From AP-15 sp963772965 (GTDB lineage: Bacteria; Pseudomonadota; Alphaproteobacteria; ATCC43930; CGMCC-115725), in assembly GCA_963772965.1 (NCBI GenBank), contig CAVYZU010000001.1:372001-436000 (forward strand): DNA of 64,000 nucleotides. The letters run 5' to 3'. The first letter of the stretch is position 1; each line of letters begins with the position of its first letter. The notes beneath the pieces are model-generated. The model was not told where the DNA came from. It worked only from the letters and a program-made list of their open reading frames with translations, and did not search any database. Below are positions 53,617 to 62,046 of the stretch, in pieces. The position numbers and the translations under genes were made by a program.

Positions 53617-53766
53617 ATGGTCGATCAATTTCAGGCCTATCTACTTCTCGTGCTGACCGCTTTGTTTGTTTACCTGGTGGTCCGGGTAGTGCGGGACGAT
53701 CGAGAGCGCGCTAAACGCGGACGCAAAAAGATGGTCGTGCCGTATTGGCAGCAGCCGCGCCAGTAA
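53617..53766 (+). CDS. Small single-span membrane protein (49 residues)
   Basis: An open frame from ATG 53617 to TAA 53764 with a strong GGAGCGGGAG site six bases upstream. The peptide has one hydrophobic helix (AYLLLVLTALFVYLVVRVV) and then a basic cytoplasmic tail (RERAKRGRKK) ending in WQQPRQ. The helix-then-basic layout fits an N-out orientation. It matches no protein I know. Its place between two polysaccharide genes hints at a regulator or anchor. Good ribosome-binding site and coherent topology make it a plausible real gene. Confidence 0.6.
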   Translation: MVDQFQAYLLLVLTALFVYLVVRVVRDDRERAKRGRKKMVVPYWQQPRQ

Positions 53767-53936
53767 CCCGCGGCATTGGCCTGCAAGGGAATGGCGTGCT
53801 CCGACGGCGCGCCTGCGCTAAGGATCCCTGAGGTTCGGCTGGTAGACCGCAACAATGGCACGGTCACGGGAATGTGCCTAAAGTTATCCTCGGATCCTCC
53901 GTCCAGCCAAGCCGATGCAACATATCAACCCGGGCC

Positions 53937-55874
53937 TCAGCCCCACCGACGCTTCCATTCCTGAAACATCAGCACGCTCCATAACGCCGACTGCCAATTG
54001 CGGCGGCCGGATTGGTGTTCGAGCCATTTTTGTTGTATCGGGTCTGGGTCGAGCAAGCCGTCGGCGCGCATGGCAATAGGATCGAGAAGATCCTCGGCCC
54101 AGTCTCGCAGGCCGTCGCGCAGCCAATCCGCGATCGGGGACTCAAAGCCCTGCTTTGGACGCTCGAACAGCGGCCGCGGCACATGGCGCGCCAACACGTT
54201 CTTCAGCACTATCTTGGTCTTGGTCCCGGCCATCTTATGTTCGCGCGGCAGTCGCAGGGCGAACTCGATAACGCGATGATCGAGGATCGGGCATCGCCCC
54301 TCGAGGCTGACCGCCATGGTTGCACGATCCACCTTGGTCAAGATATCGTCTGGCAAATACGTGAGCAGGTCGATCACCGCCATGCGATCGAGGAAGTCGG
54401 GGACTGCGCTCGCCGCCGCACCCGCCCAGATCGGGTCCACTTGCTCGGCCGCGCCTGGCACCAGGAGTTCCGGCTCGGCCCATAAGCTGCGGATTTCTCG
54501 AAACAGCAGGTCCTGGCTCGGCAGGCTGATCCAGGCGGCGAGTTTGTGCGCACGATCGCCAAGGCGCTCCGGCCGCATCGCCCCCGGCGACAAACGCGCC
54601 AACGAATCCCAGGCAGCCGGGCTCGGCACGGTCAGCAGCGCTGCCAGTCCGCGACGCGCTGCGAGCGGCAGGGTGCCGGCGACACCGCCGAGCCTAGCCC
54701 CGAATTGATACCAGGGGTAACCGTGAAACAACTCGTCGCCGCCATCGCCGGATAATGCCACGGTCACCTGGCGACGTGCCAATTCGGAGACCAGCAAAGT
54801 CGGGATTTGCGAGGCATCGGCGAACGGTTCATCGAACCATTCGGGCAGCTTGGGGATTAGATCGAGCGCCGTTTCCGGCGGTACATAGATTTCGGTGTGA
54901 TCTGTGCCGAGGTGTTCCGCAACCGCCTTGGCGAAAGGCGCCTCGTTGTAGCGCGGCTCATTGAACCCGACCGAAAAGGTTTTAACCGGCCGCGTGCTCT
55001 GCTTTTGCATCAGCGCGACAACGGTGGAGCTGTCAATGCCGCCCGAAAGAAACGCACCAAGTGGGACATCGGCGATCATCCGTCGCCGCACCGCGTCGCT
55101 GAGCAAGTCTTCGAGCTCATCGGTCGGATCGTAACCGTTGGCCGCCGGGCGCGGTCGAGCGGCAATATCGCAGACGTCCCAGTAGACATGTTCGACTGCC
55201 TCGCCGGGATGATAGCCTTCAGCCGGGATTGCTACGGCGGTGCCCGGCCTGAGCTGGCGGATGCCTTGCAAAACCGAGCGCGACGACGAGTAGCAGCCAA
55301 ATCGCAAATAGCCGGCCAGCGCGTCGCGGTCGATTGTGCGCTCGCAGGCTGGATACGCCATCAGCGCCTTGAGTTCCGAGCCGAATAGGACGGTGCCGTT
55401 GAAGCAGCCATAATACAGCGGCTTTTTCCCGATCCGATCGCGCAACAGCCAAAGCGTTCGCGTTCGGCCATCCCACCACGCCAGCGCGAACATGCCGATC
55501 AGGCGCTTTGCACTAGCGGTGACGCCCCAGGCTTCGAAAGCTTCGAGGATCACCTCGGTGTCGGAGTGACCGCGCCATCGGATGCCTCGCCGCTCAAGCT
55601 CCGGCCGCAGCTCTTCGGGATTGTAAACCTCGCCATTATAAGCAAGCACCGATCGGCCGCTCGCCGAGACCATCGGCTGGGCGCCGGCTGAGCTGAGATC
55701 GATGATCGAGAGTCGGCGAAAACCGAGCGCGATCCCGGCTGCCGGATCAGCCCAACTTCCGCTCGCATCCGGACCGCGGTGAGCCAGGCGATCAGCCATC
55801 GTTTGGGCCCGTTCCGCCGCTTGCGACTGGTTGAAGCGGCGTTTCAGGTCGAGAAAACCCGCAATTCCACACAT
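53937..55874 (-). CDS. asnB: Asparagine synthase (glutamine-hydrolysing)
   Basis: A 645-residue enzyme. Cys2 (CGIAGFLD) starts the glutaminase domain, with LAYNGEVYNPEEL and IGKKPLYYG; the synthetase domain has the ATP P-loop LSGGIDSSTVVALMQ and ALSGDGGDELFHGYPWY. It lies in a polysaccharide locus, where AsnB relatives often amidate uronic-acid sugars or peptidoglycan-like polymers, so its true substrate may not be aspartate; that is inference. Complete, no frameshift. Confidence 0.93.
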   Translation of the reverse strand: MCGIAGFLDLKRRFNQSQAAERAQTMADRLAHRGPDASGSWADPAAGIALGFRRLSIIDLSSAGAQPMVSASGRSVLAYNGEVYNPEELRPELERRGIRWRGHSDTEVILEAFEAWGVTASAKRLIGMFALAWWDGRTRTLWLLRDRIGKKPLYYGCFNGTVLFGSELKALMAYPACERTIDRDALAGYLRFGCYSSSRSVLQGIRQLRPGTAVAIPAEGYHPGEAVEHVYWDVCDIAARPRPAANGYDPTDELEDLLSDAVRRRMIADVPLGAFLSGGIDSSTVVALMQKQSTRPVKTFSVGFNEPRYNEAPFAKAVAEHLGTDHTEIYVPPETALDLIPKLPEWFDEPFADASQIPTLLVSELARRQVTVALSGDGGDELFHGYPWYQFGARLGGVAGTLPLAARRGLAALLTVPSPAAWDSLARLSPGAMRPERLGDRAHKLAAWISLPSQDLLFREIRSLWAEPELLVPGAAEQVDPIWAGAAASAVPDFLDRMAVIDLLTYLPDDILTKVDRATMAVSLEGRCPILDHRVIEFALRLPREHKMAGTKTKIVLKNVLARHVPRPLFERPKQGFESPIADWLRDGLRDWAEDLLDPIAMRADGLLDPDPIQQKWLEHQSGRRNWQSALWSVLMFQEWKRRWG

Positions 55875-56175
55875 GCCCTTACCGCCGCTCAGCTTTCATT
55901 GCTCGGAACGCTGGATAAATTGCTTGCGACGAGCGGGAAAAGGACGATCGCCAATCACTTCACCGTAATTTTGTAATCATAGGATACCTGAAGCTGCATC
56001 AGATCAGGGAAGAAGTCCGATCGTCATTCTAGTAGCCGGGTGGTAGGCTGCCGTCAACTTGACCTGGCTGGCATTATAGAGGTCGAAAGATGCAAAAATA
56101 TGAATATGGGCCCGCTGAGGTTCTGCGGATTCTGTCATACTCGCTCCGCGGTGAGGCAGGGGAACAGGATACACT
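55875..56175. other. Intergenic region between divergent asnB and GT4 genes
   Basis: About 300 bases with no credible gene. It should hold promoters for asnB (minus) and the downstream glycosyltransferase (plus); I could not pick out -35/-10 pairs with confidence. AT-rich stretches lie around 55955-56000 and 56080-56105. Confidence 0.5.
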
Positions 56176-57495
56176 TTGGCGGAGACCGATGCCTTGACGG
56201 AACGCGACCGTACCGCGCGCCCGGCGCCCGAGAAAACGGCGCAACCAGCCCGCAGGCTTCGGGTCCTCGTCTTCACGTTAGTCTTTCCCAATCCCCGGCA
56301 GCCGCTACACGGTACCTTTGTATTGGAACGCATCCGACATCTTGCCACGATGTGCGACATCCATGTCGTCGCGCCGGTCCCGTGGTTCCGCTCAATTCAG
56401 CGAAACGGTAACCCACCCTCGATCGCGCCAATCCTTTCGGTCAGGCGGCCGCGGTTTTGGTATATTCCAAAGCTTTTGCCGACTTTACGAGGATGTTTTT
56501 TGTTTCTGTCGACTGCCCGCGATATCCGGCGATTGCGCGCGAGCTTCGACTTCGATTTGATCGACGCCCATTTTGCGTATCCCGACGGTTTCGCGGCAAT
56601 CCTTCTCGGACGCTGGTTCAACCGTCCGGTCTGCATAACCCTTCGAGGAACCATCGCTCAATGGTCGCGCCGTCCACTTGGGCGGTGGCTTTGCGATTGG
56701 ACGCTGCGGCACGCTCACCAGGTAATCGCCGTCGCGCACAGCCTCGCGGAGCGGGCGAGACAAGGCGGTGTTCCCGAATCCCGCATCGAAACGATCGCAA
56801 ACGGTGTTGACAACGGGCGCTTCCGGTTGTGCGAGCGAAGCTCGGCAAGAAGGTCTCTAGGGTTGTCCGACGACGGGCAACTCTTGGTCTCGGTCGGTCA
56901 CATTTCGCCACGGAAGGGGTTTCACCGGGTCATCTCCAGCCTGCCGCGGGTTGTCGATGCCCATCCGCAACTACGGCTGGCGATCGTTGGGGGCAAAGGA
57001 GCCGAACTGGACAACAGCGCCGAACTCCATGCCCTCGCCCGGGAGCTGGGTCTAACGGATCGGATCCTGTTTCCCGGGGCGCAGGCGCCTGATCGTGTGG
57101 CGCTGTGGCTCGCGGCTGCGGACGCCTTCGTCCTCGCCAGCGATTACGAGGGTTGCCCGAATGTAATTCTTGAAGCGATGGCCTGCGGCAGGCCGGTCGT
57201 CGCAACCAAGGTCGGCGACATCGAACGCATGGTGCCAGAATTCGCCGGAATTTTGTTTAACGATCCGGAAGATCGAATGGCGTTGGCCGAGAGCATGATC
57301 GCTGTTTTGTCGCGCAATTGGGACGCCCAACGTATTCACGGCCATGTTGCGACACGATCTTGGGGTGACGTCGCCCAACGGGTCGCCGCCCGGTGGCTCC
57401 TCGCCGTTGAAAGCTTTAGCGCAGAAAAAGAGGTGGAGGCTTTACCGTCAGCGACGGATTTCGTCGCCGCAACGCCCCAGAGCCCAAAGCCGTAA
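56176..57495 (+). CDS. Glycosyltransferase family 4
   Basis: A 439-residue retaining GT-B enzyme. It shows RVLVFTLVFPNPRQPLHGTFV, the GFAAILLGRWFNRPVCITLRG region, IETIANGVDNGRFR, VGHISPRKGFHRVIS, and the E-x7-E motif SDYEGCPNVILEAMACGRPVV. The predicted start is TTG 56176; there is no in-frame ATG before the catalytic domain. A 20-residue Arg/Pro-rich leader precedes the fold. Probably acts with asnB on a surface polymer. Confidence 0.9.
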   Translation: MAETDALTERDRTARPAPEKTAQPARRLRVLVFTLVFPNPRQPLHGTFVLERIRHLATMCDIHVVAPVPWFRSIQRNGNPPSIAPILSVRRPRFWYIPKLLPTLRGCFLFLSTARDIRRLRASFDFDLIDAHFAYPDGFAAILLGRWFNRPVCITLRGTIAQWSRRPLGRWLCDWTLRHAHQVIAVAHSLAERARQGGVPESRIETIANGVDNGRFRLCERSSARRSLGLSDDGQLLVSVGHISPRKGFHRVISSLPRVVDAHPQLRLAIVGGKGAELDNSAELHALARELGLTDRILFPGAQAPDRVALWLAAADAFVLASDYEGCPNVILEAMACGRPVVATKVGDIERMVPEFAGILFNDPEDRMALAESMIAVLSRNWDAQRIHGHVATRSWGDVAQRVAARWLLAVESFSAEKEVEALPSATDFVAATPQSPKP

Positions 57496-57600
57496 AGCGA
57501 CTTCTCTTATTGCGTATATTTCCGCCGATGCCGGCCAACCGAGGTCCGCAAGCACCGGCTCACTGAGGATCGCATTCGGCCCCATTCGTTGGCCTGGAGA

Positions 57601-58104
57601 ATGCGTAGCCAAAGAGATCGGGCGGTGGCTGCGGGCCTGACGAATAGGACATTGCGGTGGTTGTTTCGGGCGCCGGTTTATCTTTACCACTGCCGCTGCG
57701 GGTGGCTGCTCGGGCATCGCTTCCTGCTATTGATCCACATCGGACGCCGCACCGGCCTTGCCCACGAAACCGTGTTGGAAGTGGTCGAGTACCGCAAAGA
57801 GCGACGTGAGGCGGTGGTGATCAGCGGCTTCGGGCCCACCGCCGACTGGCTACGGAATATCGCGGCGACGCCCACCCCGGAGGTAGTGATCGGATCGCAC
57901 CGCTTCGCCGCCACCTACAGAATCCTCAACGCAGACGAGGCGGTGCGCGTGATCGAGAGCTACGAGCGCCGCCACTGGCTGATCGCTCCGATAATCCGCG
58001 CGGTGTTAAGCCGGCTTCTCGGCTGGCGCTATGCCAGCTCCGCCGTGGATCGTCGCAAAGTCGCGGCCCAGCTGCCGTTGATCGCGTTCCGCCCGGCGGC
58101 ATAG
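57601..58104 (+). CDS. Ddn-like nitroreductase family protein (deazaflavin-type split barrel)
   Basis: A 167-residue protein of the Ddn/AclJ family (DUF385), whose characterised members use F420H2. Motifs: LLIHIGRRTGLAHETVLEVVEY, VVISGFGPTADWLRNIAATP and IGSHRFAATYRIL. ATG 57601 is preferred over an upstream TTG at 57589. Alphaproteobacteria rarely make F420, so the cofactor may be flavin or absent. Stands alone, close to a palindromic repeat downstream. Confidence 0.8.
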   Translation: MRSQRDRAVAAGLTNRTLRWLFRAPVYLYHCRCGWLLGHRFLLLIHIGRRTGLAHETVLEVVEYRKERREAVVISGFGPTADWLRNIAATPTPEVVIGSHRFAATYRILNADEAVRVIESYERRHWLIAPIIRAVLSRLLGWRYASSAVDRRKVAAQLPLIAFRPAA

Positions 58105-58197
58105 TACGCATCAAGCAAATCGAACCCGACTAATGCCTTCGATAAATGTGCAAAGTTGAGCCAGCGTCCGTCTGCGGGAAGCGATCCTAAAGGGAGG

Positions 58198-58321
58198 GTC
58201 ATTCCGGGGCGCGGGCATCGTCCCGCGAACCCGGAACCCATGAACACCGCATTCGAACACTAAGGCAAACCGCGGTTTTCTTGGGTTCCGGGCCTGTCCC
58301 TTCAGGACATCCCGGAATGAC
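58198..58321. repeat. Palindromic intergenic repeat, copy 1 (124 bp)
   Basis: Starts GTCATTCCGGGG and ends CATCCCGGAATGAC, so the ends form a long inverted repeat; inside, AACCCGGAACCCATGAA and TTGGGTTCCGGG pair as an inner stem. A diverged copy of the same 124-bp length lies at 60911-61034 with the same order of blocks. It separates the Ddn-like gene from the TPP-enzyme gene. Likely a dispersed REP/MITE-type element. Confidence 0.82.
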
Positions 58322-58379
58322 GCGAGCGGGATTGAATTGCTTTGCACCCTTTCCGCCGGTCAACCCAACCCACCCGCGC

Positions 58380-60050
58380 TTAGGCTTCCCCGTAATGGAC
58401 GCGGCGGAAGTTGCGCGACGGGATCAGATCGTCGATATGCACATCCCACAACGTGGTGCCGGAACCCTGCTGATGGTCGCGGAACAGGCGCTCTAACTGG
58501 CCCATTTCGGTCACCGTGACGGCGTTCAGGCCAAAACCGCGGGCTATCGCAGCGATATCGCCGCGCCCATGGGTCGCGTGCATCGGGTCGCCCCCGGTCG
58601 CGCGGAATTTATGGGTTTCGGCGCCATAGCCGCCATCGTTCAGGATGCAGATCAGCATCTTGAGCCCGTGGCGGCGCACCGTCTCCAACTCCTGGATATG
58701 CTGATAGAGGCTGCCGTCGCCATCGATCAGCATGATTTTGTCACTGCCGCGCGCGACGGCGACGCCGATCGTCGCCGACAGGCCCGATCCGATCGCGCCA
58801 AAATCGAGCGGCGTGTGGTATTTGCCGGCCAGCCGGCCCTTCAGATGCGTCATCGCAAAGCTGAAGCAATGACCGCCCGCGACGATGACATCCCAATCCT
58901 TTGGCACCGCGGTGTCGAGTTCGCTCACGACCTTGCGCGGGTCGAGGGTTCCTGGCGTCAACGCAAATTCCTTGGGGTCCGGCATTTCGGCTGTGGCGGC
59001 GATCCGCGTCGCCACCGCATTGCTGCGCCAACCCGGCCGGTGGATGCCGCGTTCGTGCAGGCGGCGAGTGATCGCCTCGGCGGTGGCGCGGGCGTCCGCG
59101 CGAATGTGCAAATCGGCGGTCTTGACCCCTTGCCACAAACCGCGCGGACTAGTGTCGATCTGGACGACTTTGGCGTTGGGATAGAGATAGCCGCCCTCGG
59201 TCGTGTAATGGCCGAGCCCGGCGCCGGCGCCGATCACCAGATCGCTCTCGGCAAAGAATTCGCGGCCGAGATCGGTGGCAAACGTCCCGGCGATATCGAG
59301 CGCAAACGGGTTGCCTTCGAACAGCCCTTTGCCGAGCAAGGTTGTCGCCAGCAAGGCGCCGCTCTCGTCGGCCAGGCTTTCGAGGGCCTGCCGCGCGCCC
59401 GACCAGATCGCACCGCGGCCGCCGATCACGATCGGGCGTTCGGCCTCGGCGATCATCGCAACGACCTCGTCGACCAGGACCGGGTCGGGCGGGATGATTT
59501 GCCCGCGCGGCATCAGATCGCTCGATGGCGTATAGTCCGGCAGATAGGGGAAGGCCTCTTTCTGCAGGTCGAGCGGCACGCTCAATACCACCGGGCGGCG
59601 CTCGGCGCGGGCGACATAAAACGCCTCCCGGACGCAATCGAGCGCGCGGTCGATCGTGCGGATCGGCACGAAATGCGCGCCGGTCGCCAACGCCAATGGC
59701 GCCTGGTCGATCTGCTGCATGTACCAGGAGGCGTTGACCGGCGCGTCGCCCGAGAACACAACTACCGGCGCATTGCCGCGCGCCGCCATGACCAGTGCGG
59801 TCATGATCTGAGTAAAGCCGGGGCCGCAGGTGACGGAGGCGACGCCGACCTTGCCCGAGGCGCGGGCGTAGCCGTCGGCCATCGCGACCGCGCAATGCTC
59901 ATGCCGGGCGTGGATCAGCCGGGTGTTTTGGTTGTCGGCCATCGCTGCCGACCAGTACATGTTGGCGTCGCCCATCAGCGTGAACAGCGTATCCACACCT
60001 TCGGCCGCGAAGGCCTGCGCCAGGATGTCCGAGACCTGGTTGTCGCTCAT
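58380..60050 (-). CDS. Thiamine pyrophosphate-dependent decarboxylase/synthase (acetolactate synthase-like)
   Basis: A 556-residue TPP enzyme from ATG 60050 (MSDNQVSDILAQAF). The catalytic Glu51 sits in HARHEHCAVAMADGYARASG; VIGGRGAIWSG is the middle domain, and the C-terminal GDGSLYQHIQELETV to LNDGGYG is the TPP-binding segment (ND replaces the usual NN). Length and motifs fit the acetolactate synthase/benzoylformate decarboxylase superfamily, but not clearly IlvB. It overlaps the CoxG-like gene by four bases. Substrate unknown. Confidence 0.9.
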   Translation of the reverse strand: MSDNQVSDILAQAFAAEGVDTLFTLMGDANMYWSAAMADNQNTRLIHARHEHCAVAMADGYARASGKVGVASVTCGPGFTQIMTALVMAARGNAPVVVFSGDAPVNASWYMQQIDQAPLALATGAHFVPIRTIDRALDCVREAFYVARAERRPVVLSVPLDLQKEAFPYLPDYTPSSDLMPRGQIIPPDPVLVDEVVAMIAEAERPIVIGGRGAIWSGARQALESLADESGALLATTLLGKGLFEGNPFALDIAGTFATDLGREFFAESDLVIGAGAGLGHYTTEGGYLYPNAKVVQIDTSPRGLWQGVKTADLHIRADARATAEAITRRLHERGIHRPGWRSNAVATRIAATAEMPDPKEFALTPGTLDPRKVVSELDTAVPKDWDVIVAGGHCFSFAMTHLKGRLAGKYHTPLDFGAIGSGLSATIGVAVARGSDKIMLIDGDGSLYQHIQELETVRRHGLKMLICILNDGGYGAETHKFRATGGDPMHATHGRGDIAAIARGFGLNAVTVTEMGQLERLFRDHQQGSGTTLWDVHIDDLIPSRNFRRVHYGEA

Positions 60051-60712
60051 CCGGTTTTTCCTTTGGCTGAAAAGAGTTGTTTGAGCCAGCCGAGAAACGC
60101 CCGCCACAACAGCGCGCCCCCGTGCAGCGGGGCGGCGGAAGAGCCTGCGCTCGCGAGGCCCCTCACCCCAACCCTCTCCCCGTCCTGCCGGGAGAGGGAG
60201 GGACCCGCGTCACCGGGAGGGTGAGGGGCAAGGCGCCCATCCATTTCTGGTTCAGGCATGGGGACCGGCCGCTCTTGCGCGAGCTTGGCCATGTTGCCGG
60301 CGAATTCAGCCAATATCGCCCGCGCGAGATGCACGCCGCCGGCATTGGCAAAGGTTTCGAGCGGTCCCGTTACGTTGAAGCTGCCCTCGACCTTGAGCAC
60401 GGTCGCAGCACCACCGCTCGCCGTGACCACACCCGAGGCCAAAGCCCGCGAGGCGCCGCGGCCATCGATGCCGCGCCCCTCGATCGTGCAGCGCCGCGCC
60501 TCGTCGTCATAGGCGAGTTTGGCCTCGCCGCGGAAGATTGCGGTGGTCGGCCCGAATTTGACCCGCATCGTGCCCTGATAGGCCCCGCCCTCGCCCGATT
60601 GAGTCAACGCGGCGCCGGGGATGCACGACGCGACCAGCGCCGGATCACGCAACATCGGCCACACGGCGGCCGGCGGCGACGGTATCGTCACCTCTTCCCT
60701 GATCGAAATCAT
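60047..60712 (-). CDS. CoxG-like SRPBCC protein with a repeat-derived C-terminus
   Basis: A 221-residue protein. Residues 1-150 are a CoxG-type START/SRPBCC domain (VTIPSPPAAVWPMLRDPALV, IPGAALTQSGEGG, GPTTAIFRGEAKLAYDDE, GPLETFANAGGVHLA). CoxG proteins go with CO dehydrogenase-like molybdenum enzymes; none is nearby. Residues about 160-185 are translated from the palindrome at 60159-60229 (PHPPGDAGPSLSRQDGERVG), so the repeat inserted in frame. The last residues (WLKQLFSAKGKTG) look like a normal end. ATGA overlap with the TPP enzyme downstream. Confidence 0.82.
   Translation of the reverse strand: MISIREEVTIPSPPAAVWPMLRDPALVASCIPGAALTQSGEGGAYQGTMRVKFGPTTAIFRGEAKLAYDDEARRCTIEGRGIDGRGASRALASGVVTASGGAATVLKVEGSFNVTGPLETFANAGGVHLARAILAEFAGNMAKLAQERPVPMPEPEMDGRLAPHPPGDAGPSLSRQDGERVGVRGLASAGSSAAPLHGGALLWRAFLGWLKQLFSAKGKTG
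60159..60229. repeat. REP-like palindrome inside a coding sequence
   Basis: Arms CCCCTCACCC (60159-60168) and GGGTGAGGGG (60219-60228), with inner CCTCTCCC/GGGAGAGG, form a strong hairpin. This type of element, rich in CCTCACCCC and CTCTCCCC, is a common intergenic repeat in Bradyrhizobium-like genomes; here it lies within the CoxG-like gene and adds about 25 codons without breaking the frame. Confidence 0.8.
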
Positions 60713-60733
60713 GCCGCAAGGCTAATGGCAATC

Positions 60734-60766
60734 GCCCGACTTTGTCGATGCCCGGCTTTGTCGATG
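60734..60766. repeat. Tandem 16-bp direct repeat
   Basis: CCCG(A/G)CTTTGTCGATG occurs twice head to tail at 60735-60750 and 60751-60766, upstream of the CoxG-like start. It could be an operator pair or simple slippage. Confidence 0.6.
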
Positions 60767-60910
60767 AATGACTTAGATACCCGATATTCGGCTCAATCAG
60801 CGCGCCGTCCCGCATCGCTGCCATCGGGGCGCGTTTTCGTGCGGGTCCACGACGACGCGGCCGTCGAGATTGTATCCGGCCCGCGCGATCCCGATCCGTC
60901 GTCGCTGCTC

Positions 60911-61034
60911 GTCAGCCTCCCGGGGCGTGGGCACCGTCCGCGAACCCGGGCCCCATGAACACCCCACTCGAGATTGTCGGTGAGGCGGCGATTTTTTAGG
61001 TTCCGGGCTGTCCCCTGGGGACATCCCGGAATGA
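60911..61034. repeat. Palindromic intergenic repeat, copy 2 (124 bp)
   Basis: Diverged copy of the element at 58198-58321: same length, same block order (GTCAGCCTCCCGGGGCG, CGAACCCGGGCCCCATGAA, TTAGGTTCCGGGCTGTCCC, ACATCCCGGAATGAC). The left terminal arm is more degraded. Further short palindromic fragments follow as far as about 61260. Confidence 0.78.
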
Positions 61035-61170
61035 CCGAGCTGCGGGGCCGGATTGCTTTTCGGACCCACTCCCGCCGGATACCGGCATCACTGATCGGCC
61101 AAGCGAGTGGGAACGTATTCCTGCCAAAGCGGCCTGGCCCAGGTCTCCCGCAAGATCGACCGGCGCCCGC

Positions 61171-61752
61171 CTAGCCCCGACCTTCCCGGCGCAGGCCGGG
61201 ACCCACTCCCGCCGTGGATACCGGCTTTCGCCGGCAAAGCGAATATGTCCGTCGCGCGACCGTTTCGCCTTCTGGCCCTATGCGCGACACCGCTCCAAAC
61301 CGACCGCCGCCCTCACCCCGCCGGGGTATAGGCGCGGCCCGGCGGATAAGTGTCTCGTATTTCGGCAGATCCGGGTTCAGATGGTCCCAGGGCTGGGCGC
61401 TTTTGACAAAGATGTCGGCCTCGGGTCGAAATTCGCTCGGGTCGTCGAGGCTGCCGACCCGCAACCCGACGATATCCGGCCGCGCCGACACCCGGATAAA
61501 CAGCGGAGAGCCGCACTCGCCGCAAAACGCCAAACTCACCTCGTTGCCGGCGTCGCTGCCGCGCACATAAAGCTTGGGGTCACCCTTGGTGACGAGAAAC
61601 CCTGATGCCGGCACCCGCATCGCCGCAATAAAAGCGGACCCACTCTGATACTGGCAGTCGCGACAATGACACAGCAGCGAAAACAGCGGCTCCCCCGCCG
61701 CCTCATACCGCACCCCTCCACACAAACACCCCCCATTCCGCACATCAGCCAT
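61171..61752 (-). CDS. GFA (glutathione-dependent formaldehyde-activating) family protein
   Basis: A zinc protein of the GFA/CENP-V fold. Cysteine sets are GGCLCGGVRYE, SLLCHCRDCQ and LAFCGECGSPLF, binding zinc. The normal fold ends near LNPDLPKYETL at residue 135. The remaining 58 residues (APIPRRGEGGGRFG onward, ending GPGLRREGRG) are translated from palindromic repeat DNA, so the natural stop appears to have been lost. Family members are often of unknown substrate, glutathione adducts being one suggestion. Confidence 0.85.
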   Translation of the reverse strand: MADVRNGGCLCGGVRYEAAGEPLFSLLCHCRDCQYQSGSAFIAAMRVPASGFLVTKGDPKLYVRGSDAGNEVSLAFCGECGSPLFIRVSARPDIVGLRVGSLDDPSEFRPEADIFVKSAQPWDHLNPDLPKYETLIRRAAPIPRRGEGGGRFGAVSRIGPEGETVARRTYSLCRRKPVSTAGVGPGLRREGRG

Positions 61753-62046
61753 TTTCCCTCCGCAGAAACCTTCCGGCCATCTTACACGGAGCGGGGTATG
61801 TCGTTGGTATCAAGCCGCATCGAGACCGCACGCGTCCGGCGACAGTGGGGCGGAGCCATGATTTGAGGCCGCATCCGACGCCGGGGCGGCCACTCTGCCG
61901 CGGGTGGTCAGCACCGTCTCGCCCAGCCTCGTGATCGCCACGTGGAGCCGAATAATCCAGGCGGCGCCAGCGACGACAGCGTATTTCGTGGTACACAATA
62001 CCGCTTTACGCTGCCCTGGGATCAACGCAGTCCGTTGTGTGAACGA

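Noticed and set aside
58569..60224. 551-codon open frame opposite the TPP-enzyme gene
   Set aside because: A high-GC antisense shadow with no known motifs, wholly opposite a gene with clear family signatures.
60734..60766. CRISPR-like repeat
   Set aside because: Only two head-to-tail copies of 16 bp without spacers; not an array.
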